From positions 1 through 64,000 of the forward strand of contig QMZE01000002.1 in the NCBI GenBank assembly GCA_003663025.1: DNA of 64,000 nucleotides, in the 5' to 3' direction. Source of the DNA: Archaeoglobales archaeon (GTDB lineage Archaea; Halobacteriota; Archaeoglobi; Archaeoglobales; Archaeoglobaceae). Every line of letters starts with the position of its first letter. The first letter of the stretch is position 1. Position numbers and translations under genes: made by a program. Below the pieces are notes generated by a model. It searched no databases. It worked only from the letters and a program-made list of their open reading frames with translations, and was not told where the DNA came from. Shown here piece after piece: positions 32,792 to 41,256 of this stretch.

Positions 32792-33226
32792 TTACCATCG
32801 AAGTTCTCTTTCAATATCTCTCATTATCTCTCTAGCTTTCTCATACATATCCATATCTATAGCATAGAGTATCTCACGCCACTCTATATCAGTAGCGGCC
32901 TCCATAAAAGGTCTAAGTTCACCTATCTTCCGACAGAGAAATCTAGCAATCCTATCTATCTTCGCCTCGGCATCTCTGAGAAACTTCAACTTCTCCTCGT
33001 CAGCTTCTCTCTCTTCGGGAGTCATATAACGTTCGGTAGTCTCTATCTCAAATTTTAAATCTTCTTTAATTCCTCTTTTTACGATCTCTATACATCGCTC
33101 CGGATTGTTCTTTAAATACTCTAATGCGATCTTGAGAGCCTCCTCACTAAGAGAGAGAACTGACGAAAAGAGAAGTTCTCTCAAGACATACTCCTTCGCC
33201 GACCGTCTAATCTCTTCAGCTTTCAT
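32792..33226 (-). CDS. Array protein, 'NNPERCIEIV' family
   Basis: 144 residues from ATG 33226 (a GTG at 33235 overlaps the upstream stop). 'YVLRELLFSSVLSLSEEALK', 'LEYLKNNPERCIEIVKRGI', 'YMTPEEREADEEKLKFLR' and 'IARFLCRKIGE' are nearly the same words as in the first array gene at 26.8 kb. That two such close copies lie 6 kb apart at either end of the array suggests repeated segmental duplication. Confidence 0.7.
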   Translation of the reverse strand: MKAEEIRRSAKEYVLRELLFSSVLSLSEEALKIALEYLKNNPERCIEIVKRGIKEDLKFEIETTERYMTPEEREADEEKLKFLRDAEAKIDRIARFLCRKIGELRPFMEAATDIEWREILYAIDMDMYEKAREIMRDIERELRW

Positions 33227-33231
33227 GTTCT

Positions 33232-33645
33232 TCACTCTATAACTTCTCTGATGATCTCTTCTAATCTTGCGTGGAAGTCTCTCCTATCAAGTCTCTCCCA
33301 CAAGTTATCCCAGAATTCCTCAACGTCTGGAACTCCTACATCTTTTAGACTTTCTCTGATTTGATCGATAAGATTTGACCAGAAAGATTCTGTACAGACC
33401 CTTGTTACAATCATCTTTCTATTTTTGTAGAGTTTCCAGTAGTCTGGATCACCCGATCCTTTCCAGAGTCTCTCGATCACCGAAGTTACAAGTCTCCGGC
33501 ATTTTTCCAGATTAAATTCCATTTTAGAGAGTCTTTCGTCCATGACTTTTTCAAGTTCTCTCAGAACGTCCTCTACAAGTTCTGTCATCACGGCATCTTC
33601 GATATCACTGATAACATATTCCATTTCTTCCTCAGTCCTTTCCAT
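33232..33645 (-). CDS. Array protein, 'RRLV...TRVCTE' family
   Basis: 137 residues; GAGGTGATAAA directly precedes the ATG. 'FNLEKCRRLVTSVIERLW', 'MIVTRVCTESFWSNLIDQI' and 'VEEFWDNLWERLD' align with the 34.0 kb protein. Helical with a Trp-rich second half. The two Cys are about 43 residues apart. It overlaps the GTG of the next gene. Confidence 0.68.
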   Translation of the reverse strand: MERTEEEMEYVISDIEDAVMTELVEDVLRELEKVMDERLSKMEFNLEKCRRLVTSVIERLWKGSGDPDYWKLYKNRKMIVTRVCTESFWSNLIDQIRESLKDVGVPDVEEFWDNLWERLDRRDFHARLEEIIREVIE

Positions 33646-33714
33646 TTTATCACCTCATATACAAAGAGAGAACTCTTCATTTATGTCTTTAGATAGTAAA
33701 CTGTCCGCAAAAAA

Positions 33715-34017
33715 TTAAAAGAGATATTCTTCAAGATCTTCGATCAATTCGGGATGCTTACATATAAAGTCTAACACGGCATCGTATGTATAGTCTGAAA
33801 TAGCGACGATTGTCCTCCTCATCCTCTCCCTGAATTCATCATCTTCTCTTAGTTGTCTCTCTAGTTCTCTTCTATGGAATTTTCCATATACTCTTTCGAC
33901 GTGATCTAGACAGCTCTCAAAAGCTTCTCCTATATCTCCGGACATCATATATTCTAATGCTCCAGCGGCAAGACACTTTTCAATGATAACACTCGAGAAC
34001 TTTTTTCGAGCCCTCAT
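33715..34017 (-). CDS. Array protein, three-Cys helical
   Basis: 100 residues. 'IIEKCLAAGALEYMM', 'AFESCLDHVERVYGKF' and 'VLDFICKHPELIEDL' contain three Cys in helices. The final 'FICKHP' recalls the 'FICKKT' and 'TICREN' segments of other array members. It starts six bases after the upstream gene ends and is probably co-transcribed with it. Confidence 0.62.
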   Translation of the reverse strand: MRARKKFSSVIIEKCLAAGALEYMMSGDIGEAFESCLDHVERVYGKFHRRELERQLREDDEFRERMRRTIVAISDYTYDAVLDFICKHPELIEDLEEYLF

Positions 34018-34023
34018 TCTCGA

Positions 34024-34503
34024 TCACCTGTAGTAAGCTTCTCTTAATATCTCTTGAAGTAATTTGTCAAGACCTCTTTCCTCAATTGGATCATAGAAAT
34101 CTTCGTCTATATAATCCCAGAATTCCTCGAGGGAAGGAAGTGCCTCTTCCTTGAAAGTGTCTCGAATTACGTCGAGAAGTCGCGGCCAGACTTTTGTACA
34201 GACAGTTCTTGCAATTTCATGTCTCTTTGGATAAATTTTCTCATAGAACAATCTCTCATAGTGTTTCTCTACTTCACTTTTGCGGTATTTCCCTCTTATT
34301 TCATACCGTTCTTCTATCTTCCTAACAACGACCCTAATACATCTATCTATATTACGCCTAGCCTCGGAAATTTCATCCTTAATACTTCTTTCTATTTTCT
34401 TCCACATCCCGCCTAAGACATCCCACAACAGTGCTCCTGTTATCGCATTTTCGAGCTTCCCTACCTGATATTCTATCTCTCTTTCTTCCACTGTCTTTTC
34501 CAT
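34024..34503 (-). CDS. Array protein, 'RCIRVV...RTVCTK' family
   Basis: 159 residues; AAGGTGATAAA directly precedes the ATG. 'ARRNIDRCIRVVVRKIEERY', 'EIARTVCTKVWPRLLDVIR' and 'LEEFWDYIDEDFYD' match the 33.2 kb protein. A longer charged middle is the main difference. Helical, with two Cys about 50 residues apart. Confidence 0.68.
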   Translation of the reverse strand: MEKTVEEREIEYQVGKLENAITGALLWDVLGGMWKKIERSIKDEISEARRNIDRCIRVVVRKIEERYEIRGKYRKSEVEKHYERLFYEKIYPKRHEIARTVCTKVWPRLLDVIRDTFKEEALPSLEEFWDYIDEDFYDPIEERGLDKLLQEILREAYYR

Positions 34504-34570
34504 TTTATCACCTTATAATAAAAAGTAGTCTCTTCAATTTATTCTTATTTATAGAAAAAACTACGCCAAA

Positions 34571-34978
34571 TTATCTGTATTCTCTTCTTAGATAACTCCT
34601 TACAATTGATTTAATCTCGGACTGAATATCGGAAAGTCGGTCAAATAAGACAGTTTTACTCATATCAAGACTGATAGCCTCATTCAGAGCGTCTCTCAAT
34701 GCTTCTCCTATATTCTCACGGCATATAGTTCTAATTATTTCATCTCCCTTTGACCTCAGGACATCTAATTCGATTCTTGAAGACAAGCCTCCTCTCTTTT
34801 CAAGTTCTTTCTCATAATCTCTTAAAGCCCTTCTTGCGATTGTAATACATCGACTGACCGGCATCTCTCTTGCTCTCTCTATAATATCTTTGACAAGCTC
34901 GTCAATAATTTCACGAAATGCATCGATTGTGACAATCTTAGTATAGGCTTCAATTTCCTCGAGTTCAAGTTCTCTCAT
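34571..34978 (-). CDS. Array protein, 'RCITIARRAL...RTICRE' family
   Basis: 135 residues; GAGGTGATAAA directly precedes the ATG, with TATATAAAGAAG-like sequence further up. 'MPVSRCITIARRALRDYE' and 'EIIRTICRENIGEALRDAL' show the two-Cys pattern and a similar layout to the 33.2 and 34.0 kb genes, at lower identity. All-helical, basic C-terminus. Unknown function. Confidence 0.65.
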   Translation of the reverse strand: MRELELEEIEAYTKIVTIDAFREIIDELVKDIIERAREMPVSRCITIARRALRDYEKELEKRGGLSSRIELDVLRSKGDEIIRTICRENIGEALRDALNEAISLDMSKTVLFDRLSDIQSEIKSIVRSYLRREYR

Positions 34979-35040
34979 TTTATCACCTCATATAAAGAAG
35001 CACATTTTTACTATTATAGTTTTATATCAGAAAAATCGAA

Positions 35041-35400
35041 CTATCTACTTTTGAGTTTTCTCTCAAGTTCTACTATTCTGAGTTCTCGAGAAAGGTTCCT
35101 GAGAACAGCTTTGCCGACATCTTGGATAACTTCTCTGATCCTCTCAGTCGGCTTTAGTTCAAGTGAGAACTCTACTATAGAGGCAAATCTATCACGCGTA
35201 TGACTATCGTCACAAATAGCTCTCTTGAATGCATTCCTTACGTCTTCAGGCCATAGATAGCCGACATTATCTATAAATTCATAGCATCTTTCAGTACTCG
35301 ACAAGTACTCATAAGTAATTAATCCTAGTCTATCTTTAAGAGCTTCGACTAATTCTACTATCTTATCCATAGTTTCCTCTTCTGTTAGAACTTCCCTCAT
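35041..35400 (-). CDS. Array protein, first gene of the array
   Basis: 119 residues; GAGGTGATAAA directly precedes the ATG. 'LSSTERCYEFIDNVGYL' and 'FKRAICDDSHTRDRF' carry the two Cys, about 34 residues apart. Helical with a basic C-terminus. A TATA-like TTTTTAAAGA lies about 45 bases upstream, so this gene and several others appear to have their own promoter, a short leader and a strong ribosome site. Confidence 0.65.
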   Translation of the reverse strand: MREVLTEEETMDKIVELVEALKDRLGLITYEYLSSTERCYEFIDNVGYLWPEDVRNAFKRAICDDSHTRDRFASIVEFSLELKPTERIREVIQDVGKAVLRNLSRELRIVELERKLKSR

Positions 35401-35454
35401 TTTATCACCTCATATAGAGAATTTTGTGATCTTTAAAAATATCTTAAGAAAAAA

Positions 35455-36243
35455 TTATGTCGATTTTCTCTTCAACTTGTAGTATGCCGTAGATATTCCT
35501 ATTGCCAGTGCGATTGTAGTAATCAGGCCCAGCAAGATCAAGAACCTCACTCTATTATTCAATTCATTATTCAATACTATGATTTCCTCTTTCAACCTAG
35601 TATTCTCCTCTTTCAATGACCTGATCTCTTTATTAGTCTCGTTCAGTGCTTTACCTAGTTCACTTATAGCAACGCCCAAGACCTTCAGATCATCTTCTAT
35701 CTTCTTGAACGTCGAATTAGTCTTAACTACGAAGTCTCTTAGTTGCGTCCTGGTCTTATTCAATGACCTAGCCAACAATCTCGAGGCGTTATAGAGGACG
35801 ACGAGTTTTCGGATTGTCTTTCTAATCGCATCTGCATGGTTTCTCAGTATCATATAAGTTTCATTAAGACTTTTTGAATGATTCGAGAGTATAGAATAGA
35901 CATTATCAAATGCCGCTTTATGATTCTCTAAGACCTCATATATTTCTTCTATCTGCTTACTATTCTCTTCGACAGCATGCGATAAATCATTCAATGCTCT
36001 ATTTATACTCCCCAGTTTACTGTTTATACTGTTCAGTTCTCCCGCCACATCTACACCATTTACTTTTACGACAATATCTTTTGTCGGAGAGGTCACATTT
36101 ACCCACACTTCTATGACGTCTCCGCCTTCTGTCACTATCTTGAGATAGAGTACTGTATTATCGGCGTTATTGGGTTCTCCGAGAGCGGAGTTTATTCCAG
36201 CTAATACTAATAGAGCTATCAGTATTCCGATACTTTTTCTCAT
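35455..36243 (-). CDS. Secreted coiled-coil protein with C-terminal membrane anchor
   Basis: 262 residues from ATG 36243 (a GTG at 36252 is in frame). A signal peptide (IGILIALLVLAGINSALG) is followed by a beta-rich domain of about 60 residues ('IEVWVNVTSPTKDIVVKVNG') and a coiled coil of about 150 residues with several NxS/T sequons. A C-terminal span (LILLGLITTIALAIGIS) ends in a short basic tail. This is the shape of a spike or fibre anchored in an envelope. It lacks the YKYV tag. Confidence 0.7.
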   Translation of the reverse strand: MRKSIGILIALLVLAGINSALGEPNNADNTVLYLKIVTEGGDVIEVWVNVTSPTKDIVVKVNGVDVAGELNSINSKLGSINRALNDLSHAVEENSKQIEEIYEVLENHKAAFDNVYSILSNHSKSLNETYMILRNHADAIRKTIRKLVVLYNASRLLARSLNKTRTQLRDFVVKTNSTFKKIEDDLKVLGVAISELGKALNETNKEIRSLKEENTRLKEEIIVLNNELNNRVRFLILLGLITTIALAIGISTAYYKLKRKST

Positions 36244-36347
36244 TTTTCTCACAGTTAAAAAATTATCGATGTCAATATAAATTAATATCTATAAGCAATG
36301 ATTGAAAATACGAAATTTTAAATATTGTACAGTGAGATACTCTAGTG

Positions 36348-36497
36348 ATGAAAAATCCTAAATCCCCACGCATCCCTGAGAGAGATAAAAGAAGTCTCTC
36401 TGGGGAGTGGAATGGGGATGACGGGGAGAGGGGTCGCCACTTCCCTGTGAAACCCCTAGACCCTAAAAGGTGGTCGGGAGTGGAGGTGGGAGTATGA
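36348..36497 (+). CDS. GC-rich leader: 49-residue ORF or structured RNA
   Basis: An ATG at 36348, about 27 bases after TTTAAATATT, opens a frame of 49 residues that ends in an ATGA overlap with the next gene. The product would be Pro, Gly, Arg and Trp rich. Unlike the rest of the window this stretch is clearly GC-rich, with runs such as GGGGAGTGG, GACGGGGAGAGGGG and ACCCCTAGACCC that can pair. In an AT-rich thermophile such islands often mark structured RNA. It may be a coding leader, a regulatory RNA for the secreted protein downstream, or both. Confidence 0.45.
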   Translation: MKNPKSPRIPERDKRSLSGEWNGDDGERGRHFPVKPLDPKRWSGVEVGV

Positions 36498-37264
36498 AGA
36501 AATCGTTAGTACTACTATCAGTACTGCTATTGATAGTGATAATTCCACTGGCCAGAGCATCGCCGACAGATCTCTGGGTACATGTAACTGCACTGAACGG
36601 ATATGATGTATATATTGGCGCCTATGCAGATCCTTATGAATATGAAGATGGAGATGGAGGTAAAGATGGATACACAGTTACTTATTATACAAAGTCTCTC
36701 TGGTCAGGAGTCGAGTCAGAAAAAGGAAGGCTGTTCGTGTATCTCACGATGGATCAGCCAGATTCTCCAGCAATAACATATCTTGATCAAGTAGATTCGG
36801 AGGGCTTCTTCTGGGAATATCTTTTCGTAGAAACAATCGATCCTGAGACAGGCAGTTATGAAGTTACAGGTTGCTATATTGAGGGAAGCTATGGTAAAGT
36901 CATTAAGGATGTCAGGACTACAAATCCTGGAAAGTATTCGACATTGGACATAAATATAGATTATATAGCTGAGCCTTACATAGTTAGCGGACATGTAGAG
37001 TGGATAGAAGATGGGATTTGGCATACTACGACATGGTATTTCGTTGAATTCGGTGCAAGTGAGTATATTAGAGATAGTTATATTACTCTGACTGGATACG
37101 ATGAGAACGTTAGACATGTTGAATTCGACGTAATCGGAAGTTACTACGTATCTGAAGATGTCGATGTCTGGACTGAGGGATCTGCATACGTAGAACTTGA
37201 AATTCTTGATCTAGATGACGAAACTGAGCTGATAGGAATGATAGAAGTGATCACCGATAACTAG
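36494..37264 (+). CDS. Secreted beta-rich protein
   Basis: 256 residues from ATG 36494, chosen because GGAGGTGGGAGT stands directly before it and because the signal peptide (KKSLVLLSVLLLIVIIPLARA) starts there. The mature part is acidic, rich in Tyr, Gly and Asp, with regular beta strands and one Cys. No C-terminal anchor is seen. It is probably an exported or virion surface protein. The GC-rich leader upstream may control it. No family recognised. Confidence 0.6.
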   Translation: MKKSLVLLSVLLLIVIIPLARASPTDLWVHVTALNGYDVYIGAYADPYEYEDGDGGKDGYTVTYYTKSLWSGVESEKGRLFVYLTMDQPDSPAITYLDQVDSEGFFWEYLFVETIDPETGSYEVTGCYIEGSYGKVIKDVRTTNPGKYSTLDINIDYIAEPYIVSGHVEWIEDGIWHTTTWYFVEFGASEYIRDSYITLTGYDENVRHVEFDVIGSYYVSEDVDVWTEGSAYVELEILDLDDETELIGMIEVITDN

Positions 37265-37290
37265 ACAATTAAATTAAAATTTAAAGTCAA

Positions 37291-37443
37291 TCACATTTTT
37301 TCAGTTCTATTCTTTCTCTCGAGTAATTCGTCACACTCTTTACAAATCGGAAAGAATACGATCCTCCTCTTAACATGGTCGTATATTGAGACGAATTGAG
37401 AAGAATCTAGAACTCTTCCACACATGAGACATTTCAACTTCAT
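37291..37443 (-). CDS. Very short zinc-ribbon protein
   Basis: 50 residues, starting MKLKCLMCGR; its ATG overlaps the PolB stop codon (ATGA), so it is translated after the polymerase. Two pairs, C5/C8 and C34/C37 ('ICKECDELL'), form a zinc ribbon. It is shorter than most gene finders accept. Its coupling to polB suggests a small accessory factor for replication, but that is inference. Confidence 0.6.
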   Translation of the reverse strand: MKLKCLMCGRVLDSSQFVSIYDHVKRRIVFFPICKECDELLERKNRTEKM

Positions 37444-39908
37444 TGCATAAATTCTAGTAATGATCTATCTAAAATTCTTATCTCCCTCGGATCAATTCCA
37501 ATCACTTTTATGAACGGCTCGATCTTAGAGAGGACAGTCAGCTCAAACATCTTCTCATAGTCGGGAACAAACCCTTCGGGAACTTCATAATCGTGGACAA
37601 AACTTAGTACGTCAGTTCTAGGATATCCCTTCGGAACTTCTCTGATGTATATATACTTGACTTTCTCTCCCACGGGATATGGAAGTTTCAGTACTTTGAC
37701 GGCATATTCAAATCCCCTGACGTGAGCTGGAAGTCTCTCATACTTCTCGACATCTTTACTTATTCCCTTCGGGATAGCTATCTCCTCCAACGGCAACTTT
37801 CTGAACTCTCTTGCGAGATTTTGAAGGTATGAGAGTACTTTCTTTCTCATTTCTTTCTTAAAACTCGGAGTATATAGTGCGTGTGAGAATATTATCTCGA
37901 CAAGATCTCTCTGTACTTTCTTCGTTATCCTTGCGGAGTCTGATCTTCTGAATTCAAATCCCCTCCACATTATAGACGGAGGCTCTATTATCTTATTATC
38001 TTCGAATACAAGTCTTCCGACATATCTCTTCTTAGTCTCTCCTATAAGGAATGGACTCCAGATTCTCTCAAATTTCGTATAGATTGTCGGATTTTCTACA
38101 TTATACTTTTCGATCAAATATTTTGCGAGATTGACATTAATCAACTCCTCTATCTTTCTTCCATCCTCTATTACTTTCTCTAAATTCTCATAATTCGAGA
38201 AGTCGACGAATACTCCATCAGTATCTCCGTATATCACACTGACTTGAAATCCCGAGTTCTCAATTATCTCAATGACTTTCTTAAGACAATCTCTACATAT
38301 TGCCGTTACTGTCTCGGCGACTTTCTTATTGAATAACCTGAAACTACTCCATCCTAGAACTCCATACACTGATAGTGCGACGACTTTTAGTGCGTGTTGA
38401 AGTCTATGATATTTCTTGTACTCGAAAGTGTCGGGATGATATTTATCTCTCAATTTCTTCAGAAAAGACCTCCTCTCGACAAGCTTTCTCAACATTCCTG
38501 CAACTATACTCTCTTTTTTCTTGAAGAACACTCCTTCGATCGGAGTCTTTATCACGTCCTCTCCTCCGCTAGTGAGTGTATCTATTCCGATGTTGAACGA
38601 TAGAAAGATATTCACGTATGCTGACGCTAAGTCGAAGAATCCGACATACTTATAGATTCCAGGCTTTGGTTTCAGAGTAAGTGCTCCTTTATACTTCGAC
38701 TTTTTCTCATCTTCGCGATTTTTAGGTCTAGAGGGGAGGACAATCTTATTCTTCCATGCTTCGAAAAGTAGAAGTCTATCCACGACTCTTCCGGGATATT
38801 CGGCGTCTGAAAGCTCACATCCCGAGATTCTCTTGACGTTGAGAAAGAACTCTATTAGAGAAAGTTTCTCATCTAATGCCCTTATTAAGTCGACGTCTCT
38901 TATGTTGTAATCTAAAAACCTCCACGGATTTTTCTTCCAGATCTCGATTAATTCAGTATAGGTTGCGTGGATCAACTTTTTCACTCCGAGTTCCTCTTCG
39001 GCGACATCATCAAGCCTATACGATTCGAGTTCAAGTCTTCTCACTCTCTTATATGCTCCGATTAGTTCGAGGACAGTCCTCCCTCTTATCATCAACTCTC
39101 TACATCTGCCTTTTTCATCGTCGACGATAACAACTCGACCTATAGGAGAGAGTTCGTTGATATCTATTCCCAGCTTCTCCATCCTCCTCAAAATAGTCAA
39201 TAGATCGAATCTCTTGACGTTCCATCCTGTTATTATGTCGGGATCGAATTTTTTCACCGTCTTGACAAAGAATTCCAACATCATCTTCTCATCGGGAAAT
39301 AGTGCTATGACGTGCTCTTTCTCTTCGTCCAGAACAGTCTTCACTTTTCTCTTTAAGATCTTAGTCTTTGAGAACGACGGATGATAGTAGAGAGAATAGA
39401 ATTTATCTTTTATACTGTCGAAGAAAGAGATCAGACAAATCGGCACATTTCCTAACCACGCCTCTAGTCCAGCCGTCTCTATATCTAGATACCAGATGCA
39501 GTGCTTCCCCTCGTAGTCGATAGGCTTTATTTTTCCGTTTGATATCTCAACTCCCGATTTTATCCCCTTCGATATTAGATACCTCGTAGGGAATGGAATA
39601 TCAGCTTCTCCATGCCACTCAAAGAATTTCCTCACTTCGGGAACGTCTTTGGGAACTCTAGTATAGACTCGATAGAGTCGTCTTCCGTCAATCGATCTAA
39701 ATTTCGTAGACTCTACTTTACTTATCTTCGAAACTATATGATCGGGAAGAGACTTAGTATTGAACTCTTCTCGGTCGACGTAGAAGAAAGGCTTGAATCC
39801 GTATACTTTAACGTGGTATTTCTCTCCTTTTTTGTCCCTCCCGAATAAGTGGAGTACAGGATCGCCATTTTCAACGGTATATTCTATACAGCTTATCTCA
39901 AACTTCAT
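37440..39908 (-). CDS. polB: Family B DNA polymerase with 3'-5' exonuclease
   Basis: 822 residues. Exonuclease motifs: 'YLDIETAG' (D142, E144), 'ITGWNVKRFD' (D235) and 'YNIRDVD' (D338). Polymerase motifs: A 'FFDLASAYVNI' (D426), B 'KVVALSVYG' (K508) and C 'YGDTDGVF' (D562, D564), then 'TKKRYVG'. All catalytic acids are kept, but motif A has YVN for YPS, motif B lacks the usual Asn, and motif C has Gly for Ser, so it is a divergent branch. A TATA-like stretch about 27 bases upstream gives a leaderless message. It should be the replicative polymerase of the element. Confidence 0.95.
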   Translation of the reverse strand: MKFEISCIEYTVENGDPVLHLFGRDKKGEKYHVKVYGFKPFFYVDREEFNTKSLPDHIVSKISKVESTKFRSIDGRRLYRVYTRVPKDVPEVRKFFEWHGEADIPFPTRYLISKGIKSGVEISNGKIKPIDYEGKHCIWYLDIETAGLEAWLGNVPICLISFFDSIKDKFYSLYYHPSFSKTKILKRKVKTVLDEEKEHVIALFPDEKMMLEFFVKTVKKFDPDIITGWNVKRFDLLTILRRMEKLGIDINELSPIGRVVIVDDEKGRCRELMIRGRTVLELIGAYKRVRRLELESYRLDDVAEEELGVKKLIHATYTELIEIWKKNPWRFLDYNIRDVDLIRALDEKLSLIEFFLNVKRISGCELSDAEYPGRVVDRLLLFEAWKNKIVLPSRPKNREDEKKSKYKGALTLKPKPGIYKYVGFFDLASAYVNIFLSFNIGIDTLTSGGEDVIKTPIEGVFFKKKESIVAGMLRKLVERRSFLKKLRDKYHPDTFEYKKYHRLQHALKVVALSVYGVLGWSSFRLFNKKVAETVTAICRDCLKKVIEIIENSGFQVSVIYGDTDGVFVDFSNYENLEKVIEDGRKIEELINVNLAKYLIEKYNVENPTIYTKFERIWSPFLIGETKKRYVGRLVFEDNKIIEPPSIMWRGFEFRRSDSARITKKVQRDLVEIIFSHALYTPSFKKEMRKKVLSYLQNLAREFRKLPLEEIAIPKGISKDVEKYERLPAHVRGFEYAVKVLKLPYPVGEKVKYIYIREVPKGYPRTDVLSFVHDYEVPEGFVPDYEKMFELTVLSKIEPFIKVIGIDPREIRILDRSLLEFMQ

Positions 39909-39929
39909 CTCTTCTTAAAGAAAAAGATG

Positions 39930-40076
39930 CTATATCTTAATCTTATCACTACAGTTCTTCGAAAACGGGCAATCTTTTTCATAACTCCACCAGAACATAT
40001 ACTTTCGGCACCACTTTAACCTAGAAGTCAGAGGTCCGCAATCTATTACGACCTCATATTTACACTTGTTCATCAT
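39930..40076 (-). CDS. Short Cys-rich protein
   Basis: 48 residues from ATG 40076 between the recombinase and polB genes. Five Cys (C5, C13, C23, C36, C42) and aromatic 'YMFWWSYEKDCPF' suggest a small metal-binding or disulfide-rich domain. It follows the recombinase stop by eight bases and probably shares its transcript. It is supported by position and composition only. Confidence 0.45.
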   Translation of the reverse strand: MMNKCKYEVVIDCGPLTSRLKWCRKYMFWWSYEKDCPFSKNCSDKIKI

Positions 40077-40084
40077 CTAAACTA

Positions 40085-40735
40085 CTACTCTGCTCTATAT
40101 CTTCTTTTCTTCTTAAGTCCGGCCTTTCTCAACCTCCTGAGAAAGTGGACGTATGTCATAGTCCTCTCTTCACCCTTACTCGTTTTATACTTGAGATGAC
40201 CGGCACCTATTAGATAAGCATATATCTCCTTATAACTCCATCCTCGATCGATCAACTTCTTAATCAAGTCCATCGGAAGCTCCATTGGAGGTCTGTGACA
40301 TATCTTTCCTGCCCTCTTGGCCGCTTCAACTCTCATTCTATAGAAGTCTCTTTCCAATTCCGCTGCCATAGAAAGAGTATAAATCATCACTTTTCCGGCG
40401 ATGTCTTTAAGATCGGCCTTTAAATTGTATCTCGTGAATATTACGGCAAATCCTTTTTGAGTCAACGTCCTGAGTACATTCACAGCTTCGGGAAGAGATC
40501 TTCCGAGCCTAGAGAGATCGTAGATAAGAATTGTCTTGATATTATTTTCATTACAGAATTTGAGCATTGTACTAAATCCCTCCCTCTTCATCGGATCGAT
40601 AGCTCCGGAGATTGTATCTCTAAACACACCGGCAATAGTATATCCGTTATCTTCGGCCCACTTCTTAACGGCGTTAATTTGAACTTCTATATCCTCTTCT
40701 CTCAGGCTAATCCGGGCATATATTACTGCTTTCAC
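40085..40735 (-). CDS. Serine recombinase (resolvase/invertase family)
   Basis: 216 residues from GTG 40735, 27 bases after TTTAAGTAA. 'VIYARIS' holds the nucleophile Ser10, and 'IYDLSRLGRSLPEAV' is the conserved resolvase helix with the catalytic Arg. The C-terminal part (IKKLIDRGWSYKEIYAYLIG) is a helix-turn-helix that reads the crossover site. It could resolve multimers, integrate the element or invert a segment. No repeats matching attachment sites were found beside it. Confidence 0.88.
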   Translation of the reverse strand: MKAVIYARISLREEDIEVQINAVKKWAEDNGYTIAGVFRDTISGAIDPMKREGFSTMLKFCNENNIKTILIYDLSRLGRSLPEAVNVLRTLTQKGFAVIFTRYNLKADLKDIAGKVMIYTLSMAAELERDFYRMRVEAAKRAGKICHRPPMELPMDLIKKLIDRGWSYKEIYAYLIGAGHLKYKTSKGEERTMTYVHFLRRLRKAGLKKKRRYRAE

Positions 40736-40942
40736 ATTATATACTTAGATCGAAAATTACTTAAACATTTCTTAAATTCAGTGACTGTAATTTAGATAAA
40801 TCTCAATTTTTCGATGTAATCTTTCGTTAAATATTTATCGACATTATTATTGTTTTATTAATGTAACTTTACTTGTCGACGAAAGAGTCAATCTATTCTA
40901 GATTACCGAGAAAACCCGTCTTACAGCAACTCAGAGATTTTC

Positions 40943-40980
40943 GGACAACGTTTATATAATTCCGTTCCATAAATATAGTG
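40943..40980 (+). promoter_or_regulatory. Shared promoter motif, copy 1
   Basis: The core GACAACGTTTATATAATTCC followed by GTTCCATA is matched by copies before 41307 and 49002. It holds the TATA box (TTTATATA, 40951-40958) about 28 bases before ATG 40983. Conservation extends on both sides of the TATA box, so it is more than a basal promoter. Confidence 0.6.
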
Positions 40981-40982
40981 AG

Positions 40983-41222
40983 ATGAAAAGAAAAATGGAC
41001 GACAACAGAATAGTATTAGTGTACGAGAGAATTAGTACAGGGACCTATCTATATGCTCTAACAGGAATTATAGTTCCCACCGGACTGTACAGTAAGGAGC
41101 TTCCCGCCTCTACTCAGATCGAGGCAGAGGCTCTCTACCTCGATCCGATTTCCAATGAAGAAGAAAGAGAATTCCTCCAGAAACTCAAGACGGATCCTGA
41201 ATTTATTCCTCTCAACTGTTAA
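40983..41222 (+). CDS. Small protein of unknown function
   Basis: 79 residues (ATG 40983; ATG 40995 is possible). 'NRIVLVYERISTGTYLYALT' and 'GIIVPTGLYSKELP' suggest a beta-rich N-terminus; the C-terminus is helical and acidic. It is first of three short plus-strand genes and carries one of the three shared promoters. No family recognised. Confidence 0.5.
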   Translation: MKRKMDDNRIVLVYERISTGTYLYALTGIIVPTGLYSKELPASTQIEAEALYLDPISNEEEREFLQKLKTDPEFIPLNC

Positions 41223-41256
41223 TTATTTTTTTCTATTTAGCTTCAGTCTTATTTTA

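Noticed and set aside
38394-39848. Plus-strand frames opposite polB
   Set aside because: All are short antisense frames within a polymerase gene whose motifs are intact.
40085-40735. Insertion sequence of the IS607 type around the serine recombinase
   Set aside because: No TnpB-like gene or flanking repeats were seen, and the HTH is C-terminal as in resolvases.
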